From Mytilisepta virgata (lineage: Eukaryota; Mollusca; Bivalvia; Mytilida; Mytilidae), in assembly GCA_028015205.1 (NCBI GenBank), contig CM051519.1, positions 95,005,539 through 95,069,538 on the forward strand: DNA of 64,000 nt. Reading direction: 5' to 3'. Of this stretch, positions 1 to 12,948 are shown in pieces. The position numbers were made by a program, and so were the translations under genes. The notes under the pieces were generated by a model. It made no database searches and was not told the DNA's origin. It saw only the letters and a list, made by a program, of their open reading frames with translations. Numbering within the stretch: position 1 is the first letter of the stretch; every line of letters starts with the position of its first letter.

Positions 1-26
1 GATGACGGACACCAAGTAATGAAAAG
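1..26. repeat. End fragment of a hairpin-ended repeat (family F1)
   Basis: The first bases (GACGGACACCAAGTAATG) match the GACGGACGCCAAGTGATGG box found near the right ends of the repeats at 16180-16242 and 20700-20770. The rest lies outside the window. Positions 27-500 hold nothing recognisable. Confidence 0.5.
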
Positions 27-509
27 GTATCGGAAAAAAAAAATTGTCTGTATCCTCTTATTGTGATTTAAATTTTCTGTCATTTTGTACAAATACAATT
101 GTTTTTATGGCACTTTGCTATATGTTGCAAGTTTTTGTTAGTCTCTATAGTTTTGTTAAGCATGATACACAACATAGTTGTTGGATGAAATAATTGATTT
201 CAATCAGTTAAACATCAAGTTTTGTTTACCAATGAAAATAGAAATTTTTACATTGAATTTCAAAATACAGAGTAATTACGCTTTGGACAAAACAAATATC
301 TGGAGCTTTGCTTTGTAGATTGAAAACTGTAGGAGTTATCCGACCCTTTGTTTTAACAGCCAGGCCTGAACACTGGAACTGGAACAAAGTATTTGGGCAA
401 AGGATTCTCTTTATCCAGGCTTATCAGCCTCCCATTAGCGTTATTTATAATATTATATTCCCAAAATAATACTGATATAAACAAAATATTTTAAAGACCA
501 AAAATGTGT

Positions 510-1262
510 GAGTCTTCCAAGGAAGACATGTGTCGCCTGCGGACGTCAATTGTTACAAAAGATATTATAATTTTCTAAAAATGAAATATATAAGCACACC
601 ACTGCATTAAGGTTAATGCACAGAGAAAGTTTCATCAAATTGCTTTGAGTGGTTATGGAGTAGTTGAGGATAGAAGTTTTGAACCCCTCCCCCCCTTTTT
701 TTTTTTTAAAAATGTCAATTTTTACCCAAAAAAAATCAAAATTTTCTAAAAATGAAATATGTATGCAAATCTGTGCATTCAGGTTAATGCACAGAGAACG
801 TTTCATCAAATTCCTTTGAGTGGTTATGGAGTAGTTGAGGATAGAAGTTTTGACCCTCTCCCTTTTTTTTTTTAAAAAATGTCAATTTGTACCAAAAAAA
901 AATCAATTTTTCTAAAAATGAAATACATATGCACACCTGTGCATTAAGAATAATGCACAGAGAAAGTTTAATCAAATTCCTTTGAGCAGTTCTGGAGTAG
1001 TTGTGGATAGAAGTTTTGCACCCCCCCCCCCCCCCCCATTTTGCAAAAATGTCAATTTTTACGAAAATTTGTTTTAAATTTCCTAAAAATGAAATATATA
1101 TGATCACCTTTGCATTAAGGTTAATGCACAGAGAAAGTTTCATCAAATTCCTTTTAGCGGTTTACAAGTAGCTAAGGATAGAAGAAAAGTGTGACAACGC
1201 AAGACACAAGACAACAGATAGTGATCCCTATGTGTCGACCATGCGTTCTGCAGGCGTCACAA
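510..1262. repeat. Repeat element with four ~170-bp tandem units
   Basis: A unit containing TTTCTAAAAATGAAATAT recurs at about 581, 751, 917 and 1088 (spacing 170, 166, 171). Each unit ends in poly-C and poly-T tracts. The array is flanked by TGTCGCCTGC at about 530 and GCAGGCGTCAC at about 1250, a short inverted pair. Open frames across it are by-products of the repeat. From 1263 to 2485 nothing is recognised; part may be TRIM 3' UTR. Confidence 0.75.
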
Positions 1263-2485
1263 AAAGGAAAACACATATGTATTACTTACCCTCTAAGTGA
1301 GCCCCCATTAAAGGTAATAACACCAACACCCAAATATCCTATATTACCACAAACTACACTATCCTAGTCATAATGTAATTTTGAAATAATGATCACAATT
1401 AAATTCCATTTATCAAATTCAATCAAACTTGTCTTAAAAATTCATTAAGTAATTAAAATCTTTTTCTTGGTGATAGCAATGATTTTCTCAATGTCTAATT
1501 ACAATACAGTTTAGAAAAAATATATCATTGAATATAAAACGATTGAAACAACTCTAGTCCCGATCTTTTCATTATTACTACAAAAGAGCCCCTCCTCCCA
1601 AGGATCATTCTGCTAAGTTTTTGTGCAATTGTTCAGTACCACCGTTTTCAAATCCCCTGTAAATCCACCTACATTTTATTTCTCAAGATGACCAAGTGTA
1701 ATTCTACCAAAGTTTCACTGAAAATATACCTTTGGAGATAAAACAAGATGGATAAAAAAAATTTAAAATTCATTTCTAAATTTTAAGCCTCCCAAAACTC
1801 GACCAAGTAACCTTAACCACCCTTGGAACCTTATTCAAAAGGCACCTTCCAAGTCTCATTCTAAAAAAGTTCACTGAAATGAACTTTCAGAGAAAAGCAG
1901 GAACAAAAAACATTTCCCCTCTTGTAATCCCAAATCTTTCTTTGGGGACCCCAACCTCCCCACTACTATTTTTTATCAAGGAACTTTCCAAGTATCATTC
2001 AAGCAAAGTTAACTGAAAGCGGATAATATTTTTGGGAAAGAAATCAAGATAAGAGGTATAATACATTTCTTTTTTCGGTCCTAAAAACTTCCTCTGGGGA
2101 CCACTACATGTATCTCCACGAAGTAGTCTTTATAAGATTAACTCCCAAATATTATCCTATTTAAGTTCATAAATACTTTCCATTCTCTATTCTATTTTAT
2201 AGAAAAATCAGGAAAAGACACAATATGTAAGAGCCATACAATGAAAAAGCCTATACACTCATGCCTAGCAGGCATAGGCATTACAATTGGCCATATCAAA
2301 CAATTATATTTTAAGTTCACTCCTTGTTACCAGAATGTCTATAAGTTGTTTAGGGAAAACATTTGATCTTGGAAACAGAGGGATTAAAAGCACATTCTAT
2401 TGCATTACAGTTCTGATATTCTTACTCTCTAATAATTCCAAGTATTTAGATCCAAAACACCTGACTTTGATGTTAACTGCATACA

Positions 2486-2733
2486 TCAATATGAATAATC
2501 ATATACATGAACATATCTGTCATGTCCTGTTATATACAGAGGCTGTATGGAATTAGTTGCCACAAAAGTTGGTCTGTTGATGGTTGGACAAGTATCCCAT
2601 TGTTGTAAGTATTCTCCAGTGGGACTAAGAAATAACAAACGATTTCCTCCACCATCTGTCACAAAAACATATCCTTTCTTGTCATAGCAAGCTGATGTTG
2701 GATTCCAGATTGGAGTATCTTCTTTATAATTTC
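2486..2733 (-). CDS. TRIM gene, last coding exon (final propeller blades)
   Basis: The acceptor TTTTCAG sits at minus-strand positions 2740-2734. The exon completes a Gly codon and continues Asn-Tyr-Lys-Glu-Asp, then a segment with VFVTDGGGNRLLFLSP, typical of an NHL/YVTN blade, and ends at TGA 2488-2486. Splicing in phase 1 restores an uninterrupted frame, which is strong support for the join. Confidence 0.85.
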
Positions 2734-5700
2734 CTGAAAATAAATATGGAAGATATAAAAAATTATGACAAATGTGATGAAAAACTTTTATGACAAACGT
2801 GATGACTTCAACTTTCCCTTCTAGAGTAGCAATATACATTTTTGTACAAGTATCGCCTGACATCTACGTTTCTCAGCTTACCCAATATTCAAGGGCATGC
2901 GTGAGTTACCATGACTTTCAACAAAGGGGATTTACTGCTGTCACAAAAGCTGGTATTATCAAAAGTACCTGGCAAACTTTCTAAATCTTGTGTACTGGTA
3001 CCCTTACTGTTCTTCATACCTAACGTTAAAGAACGGGAACCAGATTAAATTAAAATGGAAAATTAAACAAATTTCCTTATGGGAAGACACATTCATTAAT
3101 GAATATTTCAGGGTCCCCAGGGATAGGCCTCAGCCCCTCAAAATCACATATTTAAATGGCTTGGAAATGGTTTAGATCCCACCCTTAAACTGTATTTCAA
3201 CAGTTTCTTGTACAGTAGCTTTAAAAGGAGGTTATCACTTTGGATTCCAATAGTAGTTATCATACACTATACATGTATGTTACAGAGCATATGTACATTG
3301 TATCATACTAGGACCATGTAGCTACAAATAAACAAATAAAATTTTGGTAAAATTTCTATTTTTTTTAATGACCAACATCTTGGATGGAAGGCAGAGCAGG
3401 ATTGCCAAATTGGCAGATAAAAACTGTGAAAGATAACTATATGGACCATTTACACTTAGTATAGTTCAAGCTAGTAACGTGTCTTCTGACATAATTTTTT
3501 AATCATATCTTTCTAATTTATTATTAATATGTATAATTTGAATTTTAATTTAAAATTTGACCAAACCTCAAAGTCTTACTACATGTACATATATAAATGT
3601 ATATCAAAAGTTGAGAACTCTAAGTTTAAAGTTGGTAATTACAACAATAATGTTGATAATTACAGGAGTCGGTGTATTATAAGAACATAATTTTAGAATA
3701 AAATTTGTATGCCAAATGTTGGTTTTATATGAGTGGTCCTGACCTGTTGAATATTTAGTCAAAAGAGTAAAACTTCATGAAACTTTTTCGCCATTGAATG
3801 GATACAAAAAATCATATAAACAGACAACTAACTTACCAATTATATTACCATCTAGATTACTTACCAATTATATTACCATCTAGATTACAGATGACGACAC
3901 TCTTTGCTTCAATTACAACCAATTTCTGCCCATGTTGGTCACATCTTATGTCTTGTATCTGTTCAAATCTTCCTCCTGCTACAGATTGTTTTTTCAGGAA
4001 ATGCCCCTTCTCAAGATCAAAACCATACTGTCTTACTTGTTTGCCAGATGCAACCAGTATCTGATTTTTGGGAAACCATGTTAGGAGACAATTATTTGCC
4101 TTGCCTTCATATCTCAGTGCATTCAATTCACCTCCATCTTCTTTTCTACCATGAACTTCATTTTTGGAGCAGTACATCAGTATATTAGCAGTAAAAATAG
4201 CTCTCTCAACACCTAATACATCAACACATCTTATGAATTGTCCTTGAACAGAAAACGTTTTCACTTTTCCATTTTTTGTATCAGACACAATAATGCTTGT
4301 TTTATGAAGACAGTATACCCCTTTAATAAGTGGTTCATACAAGTCAGAACTAAGTTTAACATCTAATCGAAATTTTGGCTTTAAAGAAATAACTTTATTT
4401 TGGGTCAATGACGAAGTTGCTGTACATACTGTAGGAGTAACAGATGTATTATCAAAAGAGTCTGACTCTCTTTTACTCCCTTTGGTTACATTTGGTGAAG
4501 GTTGTTTTACTAGGCTAGGACCATTATTTCTTAAAGTTTGTTGTAAAGACTTTACAACTGGAATGCTCGTTTGTGACTGTGAAACACTTATATTCTGTCC
4601 TATCATTTTCATGTTATCCTGAAATCCAGTTCTTGGGTTGACAGAAAGCACCTGCTGTACATTTTCTGGAACAGATTGTGGATACATATAGCTTGGCAAA
4701 TCTTGAGTAGGCAACTGACCTTGAAATGTTCCAAATGCATTAACAGCTGTTGAATACGAATTTCCATAAAGACCAGTCTGAGGCTGACCTATCATACCTT
4801 TATTATGAAGTGACATTCCTTGGAACATGTTTTGTAACTGAGCAAGTTTTCCCTTTCTTTTATTCTTTCTTTTTCCTCGCCTCCTCTTTTTCTCTTGTGA
4901 AGTTTCTTTTTCATCAACTGGCAACTCATTATTACTTGTAGAAGCTGATGAGTCACTACAGCTAGCCAATATCTCTACATGTATATCATTTGAACTTTGC
5001 TGAACAGAAGGCACATCAGCTGCATTTTCATTAGGCCATATTGTTGCATCAATAAAATCTGGGCCTTTATGTGGCATTGGTTTTGAATCTGTGGTATTTT
5101 TATCTTCATTTTCTTGGAGATTAGTTTTGGTCTGGATAATTCTTTTGAATTTTCCCATATCTAACAGTTCCTCCAGTGAATTCTGACAAGGAATAGCCTC
5201 GGCAGCATCAGACTTTTGAGAAGGGCCTTTGATTTTAAAACAGGACACATTGATTTTCCCCAATTCGCAGGTAATTTTTACTGGGTTCTGAAGTACTGCT
5301 ATGGGCATTTCATACCAACTAACAGGAAACGGTTTGAAGGTTGGCTTATTCAAAATATGAACCAATCTCTTGTGCAGAAAAGGTTCAATTTCTAAAAATT
5401 CCTCATCACTAGCTTGCTTCAGAACTACTTTCAACACAGATTCAATGCTTGTCATGTTTTTTTCAATCGTTTTGCTAGAATCAAACCTATTGCTGCACTG
5501 TTTTTTTGATTGTCTAAACTTTTCCTCTGTAATTTCTATAACATCATTTCTAGCTTTTTCTATGGCTTCCATTAATTCCTGAAAAAAAGAATCTACTTTT
5601 TTAATTTCTGCTCTTTCTGCATTTGAAATCCTTTCATTCTGCAATTTGTATTCATCATATTCATCCTTTCTTAAACAATGAAGCTTTTCATTATAACCAT

Positions 5701-6844
5701 ACAACAAGATTTGAAAATCTTTCTTTCTGCATTCAGCAGCTGCCGATGATAATACACAAGAATGACCTTGATGACTCAGCAAAACACACTCTCTGCATAC
5801 TAAACAAGTGCAATCTGAGCAAAAATATTTCAGGATTTCATCAAAGTGTATCGGACATTTTGTTTCTGGCCGACTTCTCAGAGAATCATCCAAGGCAATG
5901 TTATCCATTTCCTCCAAAGGAATTACCTTGTGAGATAATGTATATCGTGTAAAGGCATGCCCTTTCCAACACGATTTACACAAAAAATCACTACAGTCCC
6001 TACAAAGTGCAACAGCTACCTCACTTGTATCTCTAAGTTTGCAGATGTCGCAATATTTTGCTTGACTCAGTTTTTCCTTCATCTGTATCAAGTTTGAATA
6101 AATGGAGTTAGACATCAATCCACCTATCCCTTCTGGTGGTATATTACATATTTCCTTACATACTGGACACTCAATTGACTTTGGTTTTTCTAAGCCACTA
6201 CTTTTCTTTGAAAATTCTTCATATTCTTTGACAACATTGATTTTATTTGATACACCACTGTCTGCATGGTCTGAAGATTTATACTGGCAAAGATCTCCAT
6301 CAGAGGTAAACACATTTGAACTTGCTTCTTCTGTTGGACTTGATGTGTTGTCTTTAGTTACTTTTTCAAACTTATCAAATCCTGCAACATCTTTTGAGTT
6401 ACCTTCCTCAGATATTGGAATTTTCTTTGATTCATTTGTAAAAGCTGTTGGGTTGCCTTCTTTTTTGATTGTACTGCAGGTAAATGTTATTTCATTTTCA
6501 CTTAATGTTTTAAGAGGTTTGTGTTTTGGGTCAATTTCATCTGAAGGTTTCTCAGCTTTGTCATCTAGTGTTTTACTTCTTTGGTCCTGCCATATCTCCA
6601 GACAACTACAACAATAAGAATGTAAACATGGCAGCCATTTGGGGTTTTGCATGTACTTTAAACACAAACCACAGATCAAAACATCACTCTTTTCACTTTC
6701 TAAAGTACTAATCTGCTCTTCAGATACTCTTGAATTTGTCTCATCAGTCATCTGAATGAAACTATTGGTATCAGACACAGAACTGACAGTAGTACTTCTA
6801 GAGTCACTGTCTTCCCTAGGACTAATAGGTAAATTATCTGACAT
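2486..6844 (-). CDS. TRIM-type RING/B-box/coiled-coil protein with NHL-like C-terminus (complete CDS, 2 coding exons)
   Basis: Coding exons are 6844-3865 and 2733-2486; joining them in phase 1 gives 1075 residues and a TGA stop. An N-terminal RING has C58, C61, C73, H75, C78 and C81, with the last pair C226/C229 after an acidic, Ser/Thr-rich insert of 144 residues. B-box 1 lies at 265-305, B-box 2 at 330-361 (C330, H333, C342, C345, C350, C353, H358, H361), and a coiled coil at about 370-480. A low-complexity linker holds a basic patch (652-665), and residues about 821-1075 look like beta-propeller (NHL-type) blades. RBCC proteins of this kind are usually E3 ubiquitin ligases, often RNA-binding when NHL repeats are present; this role is family knowledge. 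The start is the first ATG after a splice acceptor. The exact TRIM class is not certain; TRIM71 also has an expanded RING. Confidence 0.88.
2779..2985 (+). pseudogene. Reverse transcriptase fragment (YIDD-type, Penelope-like family), TRIM intron
   Basis: The plus strand encodes pieces such as DKRDDFNFPS and YVSQLTQYSRACVSYHDF. These match the C-terminal part of the reverse transcriptase at 39655-40925. It lies inside the TRIM intron, antisense to the gene, is out of frame in places and is certainly dead. Confidence 0.7.
3831..3886. repeat. 28-bp tandem duplication across the TRIM exon donor
   Basis: Two perfect 28-bp copies lie at 3831-3858 and 3859-3886. Each holds 21-22 bp of exon end plus the donor GTAAGT. 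Use of the distal copy would put a TAA in frame and drop the last 82 residues. Confidence 0.95.
3865..6844 (-). CDS. TRIM gene, coding exon 1 (RING to most of the propeller)
   Basis: An open frame of almost 3 kb encodes residues 1-993 plus one base of the next codon. A donor GTAAGT (minus strand 3864-3859) follows the last base at 3865. Reading past the donor meets TAA within three codons, at 3857-3859, so the final 82 residues need splicing to 2733. A second, identical donor lies 28 bp further on (see the duplication at 3831-3886). Confidence 0.88.
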
Positions 6845-6973
6845 GTTCTCTATTTGCCTACACCATCTGATATCTACAAATTACTTTCCTTGGTTTTTAA
6901 TCCTGCATTCAAATCAGAAATGTTTGAAGATTTATCCAAATGCAAAACTTCAATCTGTCACCAAACTTTTAAC
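6845..6973 (-). other. TRIM gene 5' UTR part of coding exon 1
   Basis: On the minus strand a pyrimidine-rich stretch ending in TTTTTCAG (AG at 6975-6974) lies 129 bp upstream of the ATG. This suggests the coding exon begins at 6973 and that an untranslated first exon lies further upstream. That exon and the promoter were not found. Confidence 0.5.
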
Positions 6974-8329
6974 CTGAAAAATAAAGAAAAGTTGTAACAT
7001 CCATTTTATAAAGTGTATAGTTGTAATCCCTGTTCAAAAGGTATATATTTGGTAATGTTAAAAGGGACCACCAGAGCACCATTTTTTTATTGTTTGGTCG
7101 AAATTGGTCCCATATTTTCATGGAAATGGCAATCAAATACAAAAATTAAGAGGCCATCAAGGACTATTCAGATAAAGATTGAATAGGAACTTTGGAAGGA
7201 AATTACATTTTTTGGTTTGTATTTTCTAGTTTAAGTAATGGTGGGTGTTAAATAATACTTCATCTGACTATCAAGCATTTACCTGTCAACAGATATTAAT
7301 GATTTGGTTGTATTTAAGAGACACTTTTAATTTTTTGGAACAATATTACCAGTAAGAATTTGGTATGTTTATTAAAATGTATTTTACAGTCCTATTTTGG
7401 TGGCCCGGATTTGTATTTATTCTCTGTCAATTTATTCTCTGTCATTCAGTTTGTCAAACACCAATTTCTCAACTCATGCAACTCTCAAATTAATTTTCTA
7501 AGTCTCTTTAACAAAAAAATCATTTGCCTTTATTATTGATTTAGTTTCAATAACTACAACTTTCTATTATTTTCTAGGCATACATCTAAAACAAATGTGA
7601 ACTTAAGTGTACTTTAAGTTAAAAATATATAACCTATGTCAATTGTCTTTTCTGAAATACTGGATTGGAGTTATGTTGCTTAAAGGATATCTTTATATGG
7701 TGCACTACCTTTCAATGAAGTTTGATTGAAATCTATATGAGCTGGATTTAGACTTAAACATAATAATGTCCCTTCAACATGTCTTCTGCTTTGTGCACAT
7801 CTTTATATTGTGTACTACTAAGTTTCATTGAGTTCCATCATACTATTGAGAGAATTTACACTTGCAAAGTCAGATAATACCAGTTATTGTTTTGACAAAT
7901 GATCCAAATTTTCAGAAAATAAAGGAACCTAACATTTAATAGAATAGTCCATTTCAAATCTGCAAAAATCAAACTTAAACAACAAAACGGAAAGGTCAAC
8001 AATAACATACCAATCAATCAAATCTGAAATAACACTTCCATAAAAATTTTAATGCTAACTCGTCATAGAGTTCGTTAAAAATTGGCAGTATTTGAGAGAG
8101 GCCAGTAGGAATTTAAAGTCTTCAAAATATTGGGAGAAAGAGATTTTATACAGAATTGCACATAATTTCATATTTGTAGCCGTTACTGTGAAAAGATCTT
8201 AAGTAACTACCAAGTTTCTGTGGGTTACTAGCGAGACTTTTGCATTTATTCACGATATTACAGTAGTAGCTAGGATGGGAAAACCTATTCATGATAAATG
8301 CTTTTCTGGAAGCTGGATATTTAGATAAA
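6974..8329. other. No gene seen
   Basis: AT-rich single-copy-looking sequence upstream of the TRIM coding exon. It should contain the TRIM promoter or intron 1, but no convincing exon, promoter or repeat was found. Confidence 0.4.
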
Positions 8330-10106
8330 CAAGAGGCTCCCAAAGGCCTGAATCGCTCACCTGTTATATTTTGCATCAATGATTATTTTTGCTATTTAAT
8401 GTATAACCTTGCAATTTTCTCCTTAATATTGACTTGCAAGCTAAAAATACAGAAACCTGAACCCAAATAGATATGGTTGCTATGGACTTTTTCAATGGCA
8501 TTGACTCTTGACCTTCCATTTTGACTTGAACACATAAATTGTAGGGTCCTGAACCAAATATATCTGGTTGCTAGGGACTTTTCCATTTGTTGCTATTGTC
8601 ATTGATTTTTTCAATGACCTTGACCCTTGAACCTCCATAGTGACTTGCACAGCTTTATTATAGGGTCATGAATCTATACATACATATGGTTGCTATGGAC
8701 TTTTTCAATAACCTTGACCTTTCTTTTTTGACTTGTACAGGTAAATTATAAGGTCCTTAACCCAAATATATATGGTTGGTACATGTAGGTCCTTTTTCAT
8801 TGGTTGCTTTAGACTTTTTCAATGACCTTGACCCTTGACCCTCCATTTCAGCTGTACAGCTACAATTTAATTTATTTCAAGTTATGCTCTAAACATCTGT
8901 GACAATATGTCAAACCATTATTTTTACTGATAATTACTGTTTACATGTAAATAACTTTTCAAGGGCAAAAACTCCTATAAGGGGTCAATTGACGATTTTG
9001 GTAATGCTGACTTATTTGTAGATCTTACTTTGCATTTCTGCTGTTTACAGTTTGTCTTTATTTATAATAATATTTAAGTTAATAACAGAAAACTGCAAAA
9101 TTTCCTTAAAATTAACAATTCAGGGGCAATAACCCAAAAATTGGTTGAGGGAATTGTCTGAAAATTTCATGGCAGGTAGATTATGACCTCATAAACATTT
9201 TTACTTCTGTGAGTTTTGCTCTAACTGCTTTAGGTTTTGAGATATGAGCCAAAAAAAGCATTTTCACCTGTGTTCTATTTTTAGCCATGGCAGCCATGTT
9301 CTTGATGGACAAGAAAATAAAACACAAACTTTATACTAGATACCCAACAGATCTTTCAGCCTAAGTTTTGCTAAAATTGATTCTGTAGTTTCAGAAGAGA
9401 AGATTATTGAAACTTTACAAAGATGACAAAAAAAAAAAAAAAAAAAAATGAAAAATTGTCTTAAAAGGGCAAAAACCACTATAAGGGGTCAATTGGTCAT
9501 GCTGACTTATTTGTAGATCTTACTTTGCTAAACATTTTTGCTGTTTACAGTTTGTCTTTATCTATAATAATATTCAAGAAATAACCTAGAACTGCAAAAT
9601 TTTGTTAAAATTAACAATTCTGGGGCAATAACCCACAAAGGGTTCTAGATTCGTCTGAAAATTTCATGTCAGGTAGATCTTGACCTGATGAACATTTTTA
9701 TCCCTCTCAGTTTTGCTCTAAATGCTTTAGTTTTTGAGATATAAGCAAAAAACTGTAAAATTTCCTTAAAATTAACAATTCAGGGGCAATAATCCAACAA
9801 AGGGTTGATCGATTCATCTTAAAATTTCATGGCAGGTAGATCTTGACCTGATGAACACTTTTACTCCATCAGTTTTGCTCTAAATGCTTTAGTTTTTGAG
9901 ATATAAGCCAAAAACTGCAGTCTACCCCCTATGTTCTATTTTTAGCCATGGCAGCCATGTATCTCAATGGACAATAAAATAAAACATCTACTTTATTCTA
10001 GATACCCTAAGGATCATTCAGACTAAGTATGGCTCTAATTGGTCAGTGGTTTCAGAGGATAAAAAAATCTTTGAAAATGTTTACGACGGACAAACAAGTG
10101 AGCTAA
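8330..10106. mobile_element. Hairpin-ended repeat, family F1, copy b
   Basis: It starts with an AGAGGCTCCC motif followed by CGCTCACCTG and ends with GACGGACAAACAAGTGAGCTAAAA. The interior holds diverged repeats, for example the phrase AACAATTC(A/T)GGGGCAATAA at about 9115, 9615 and 9775. No coding capacity was seen, so it is non-autonomous. Confidence 0.6.
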
Positions 10107-10553
10107 AAATGTTGATATCTATTATAAAACTTTTTATAAGCAGTAAGCAGCTTGACATGAAGCATCTATGGGAGGTTCTTTACAAAGTTGTGTATGCTTT
10201 TGCTCATTGAAATCTTCTAGCGGAGAAAATTCGTCCAAAACGTACAAGCTGTATATATATATTTTTTCCCCACCAAAATTAGTTTTTTTTGCCCCCTTTC
10301 TGTAGAAACAGATTAAACTACTTTTCATTACAGTAATAGTATGTTACATATGATGACTCTCTATAAATGTTCATATAAAAGATTCTCTATAAACATTCAT
10401 ACAAAAGACTCTCTATAAATGTTCATATAGATATATATATATAGAATGAAACTGTATTGTTTAATGTATAATTTAAAAAATAATGTGTTTGGAACTCTAC
10501 TGCAGTCCCACTTTTACAACTCTACCGTTGTGTATATCTGAGTAAATGAATAT

Positions 10554-11200
10554 TTATCTGTGTACAAAGTATAATGAAAAGTTGTTTAAAAAAAAAAATA
10601 AATATAAAAAAAAGCTGTGATGTGAACACTCCATACGATGATTCCGAAGGCACGTCTCGAGCAAGAATGGGGAAGTTAGTATTTGAAAAATTAAAATCTT
10701 CCCTTTTATCATAAATTTTAGTATGTATCTCTCCATTTTCGATATTTATAGTAAGATCTACAAAAGAACAGCATTTAATGTTCTTATTACCCGGTAGCTT
10801 CTTTCAAACGTAGTTCTTTTGGATAGATGGCTTTGGCATATTTAAGAAACTCAGGGTTATCAACAGTAAGTACATCATCAAGATACCTGCAATTATTGTT
10901 TGTCAATTAATTTATCAGGATTCTGTATTTCACCCAGAAGGAGTTTTTAAATGAAAGACTGTTCATAACAGTATAAAAATAAGTAGGCAATAAGAGGAGC
11001 ACAGTTTGTTCCCATAGGAACCCCAATGCCGATACAAGGTATTGCCAAAACAAACAAGTGTTGTCCAGCAAGAAGTTTAGGGCCTTGACCATGTCATTGC
11101 TTGCCCAGCAATTGAATACATTTTAACATTTTTATGGTCCATGCAATTATGTTCAAATCCCAAGACTTGGTCAAGATGTTCTTTTAAAATATCATCTAGA
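10554..11200 (-). pseudogene. Decayed reverse transcriptase fragment (second YIDD-type subfamily)
   Basis: Minus-strand frames contain IGVPMGTNCAPLIAYLFLY (about 11040-10980) and IYDKREDFNFSNTNFPILAR (about 10725-10665). These correspond to the GIPMGTNCA and YDKRDDFNF motifs of the copy at 39.4-40.9 kb but clearly differ in sequence. Frameshifts separate the motifs. From 11200 to 12188 nothing is recognised. Confidence 0.7.
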
Positions 11201-12892
11201 AAACTAGCAGTCCCACTTTTACAGTTAACAAAGAAGACATGTTAAATCTGAAAAAAAAAATTAATCTGGTCTGTGTTTTATGGTTCATGTCATTTAATGT
11301 AGATCTGACCTATTTATCCGCGTAAATGATTCTGGTATACGTAAAAGTTAGCTTATTAGGCCTAATATCATGAATATGGGCTTTAACAGTTGTGGCTTGT
11401 GCCATGTATGCAAATAAGACAATTAAAATGCATAATGTAAAAGCAATATTTGTATATCAACTTAAACTGTCATCTACCTTTTGTACCACTAGATTTCATA
11501 AGCGTTTTAAATCTAAAAGCAGGGACACCCAATGCGTGAAATGGTGAAAGATGCATGGAAATCCTCGCTCGACCTCGGGTTAGCAAGACTTATTTCCGGA
11601 TATTTCTAATGGATATCAAATTTTTTTGAAAGCTAAAGGTAGACCACAATCAAACAAATCAAACTTTGGTATTTCTCTTTTATAGATATTTATCCTTCTT
11701 CTATTTCTTCGTAGCAAAAATATCATTAATTTATTGGTAAATACATGTAATAGTTCAGAGTAATGCCTATTTTAAAGCTGATTTCTTCTTACATAGTCCT
11801 TGCATAGTAGAATGTCTAGAAATATGAAAAAGTATGATTTCATAAGTAACTTTTGTAATTTTCATTTGTAACATGCTTCAATGTGTTGTTCATTTTATCT
11901 TGTGTATTACTAATGAGTTTGTGCCTATAAAGTATTTGTAATTTGTATAGAAGTCATATCCGAAAAATCGTAACACCGAATGCTGTGAATAAGATATTCT
12001 ATCTATATATATATATATTAAATCAGAAAATAAGTTTGAGTTAACCTAATGGAAAGTGAAGGAAATTTAATACAAAATTTGGCGTGACCATAATTCACTT
12101 AAATCCAGACAGTTAGATACCACTTACAAGATATATCAAGATAAGAAAGATTGTGTAAAATATATATGTAACCACTTTAATATAAACTAGAGGCTCCCAG
12201 GAGCCTGTATCGTTCACCTGGAAATCATTTTGCAGACCTAAAGCAACTGACCAAATTGCTTTACATGCCCATCTTGGCTGGCAGTCTGGAACATTGTTGT
12301 CAAATTCCAATTGGCTCACTGGTTTCAGACAAGACGATTTTGTAGGTGGATATTTTCAATAGGGTACAATGTTAAAATATGTTTAACATGGCCATCTTGG
12401 ATGGCAGGCAGGGACATCAGATACAGGTCTGAAAGAGGACAGTCTAAGGACCTCTGATGCCAGGTTTGGTTCCAATAGCCTTATGATTTCGGACAAGAAG
12501 ATTTCCCATAACAATATTCGCCTGTGGCAATCATCTTGGATGGCGGTTTGGGTCATTGGATATTATTCTGAAAGAGGACCACTGCTTCGAAGTTTTGTTC
12601 CAACTGGATTAGTAGTTTCAGTTCAGAAGAAATTTCTCGTAGGGTCCTATATTAAACTAAGCTCACCTGTGGCAGCCATATTGGATAGCAGTCCGGCTTA
12701 TCAGATACAGCGGTGTAGCTGATGTAGAAGAACAAAAGCAGGGGCAAGTGCTCGGGAAGTTTGTGTGTCCACTATACAACTGACAAATATATATTTCCAA
12801 GAAAAATGTCCCCTATAACAAGACATTTTGATTGATTAACCTTTGGCGTAGGTTTTTAATACCGGATCATTGTTTAAAGTCTTTTACAAAAA

Positions 12893-12896
12893 TAAC

Positions 12897-12946
<50 letters not shown>
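12893..12946. repeat. (TAA)n microsatellite
   Basis: About 17 uninterrupted TAA/AAT repeats are visible directly. Confidence 0.97.

Positions 12947-12948
<2 letters not shown>

Noticed and set aside
546..1146. Two overlapping minus-strand open frames with similar sequences (MMKLSLCINLNA...)
   Set aside because: They repeat with the ~170-bp tandem unit and pass through poly-C and poly-T tracts; a by-product of the array, not a gene family.
10134..10328. 64-residue minus-strand frame ending PPIDASCQAAYCL, with a similar peptide at 13298-13564
   Set aside because: The shared peptide comes from the F1 repeat phrase AGCATCTATxGGAGGTTCTTTACAA; not coding.
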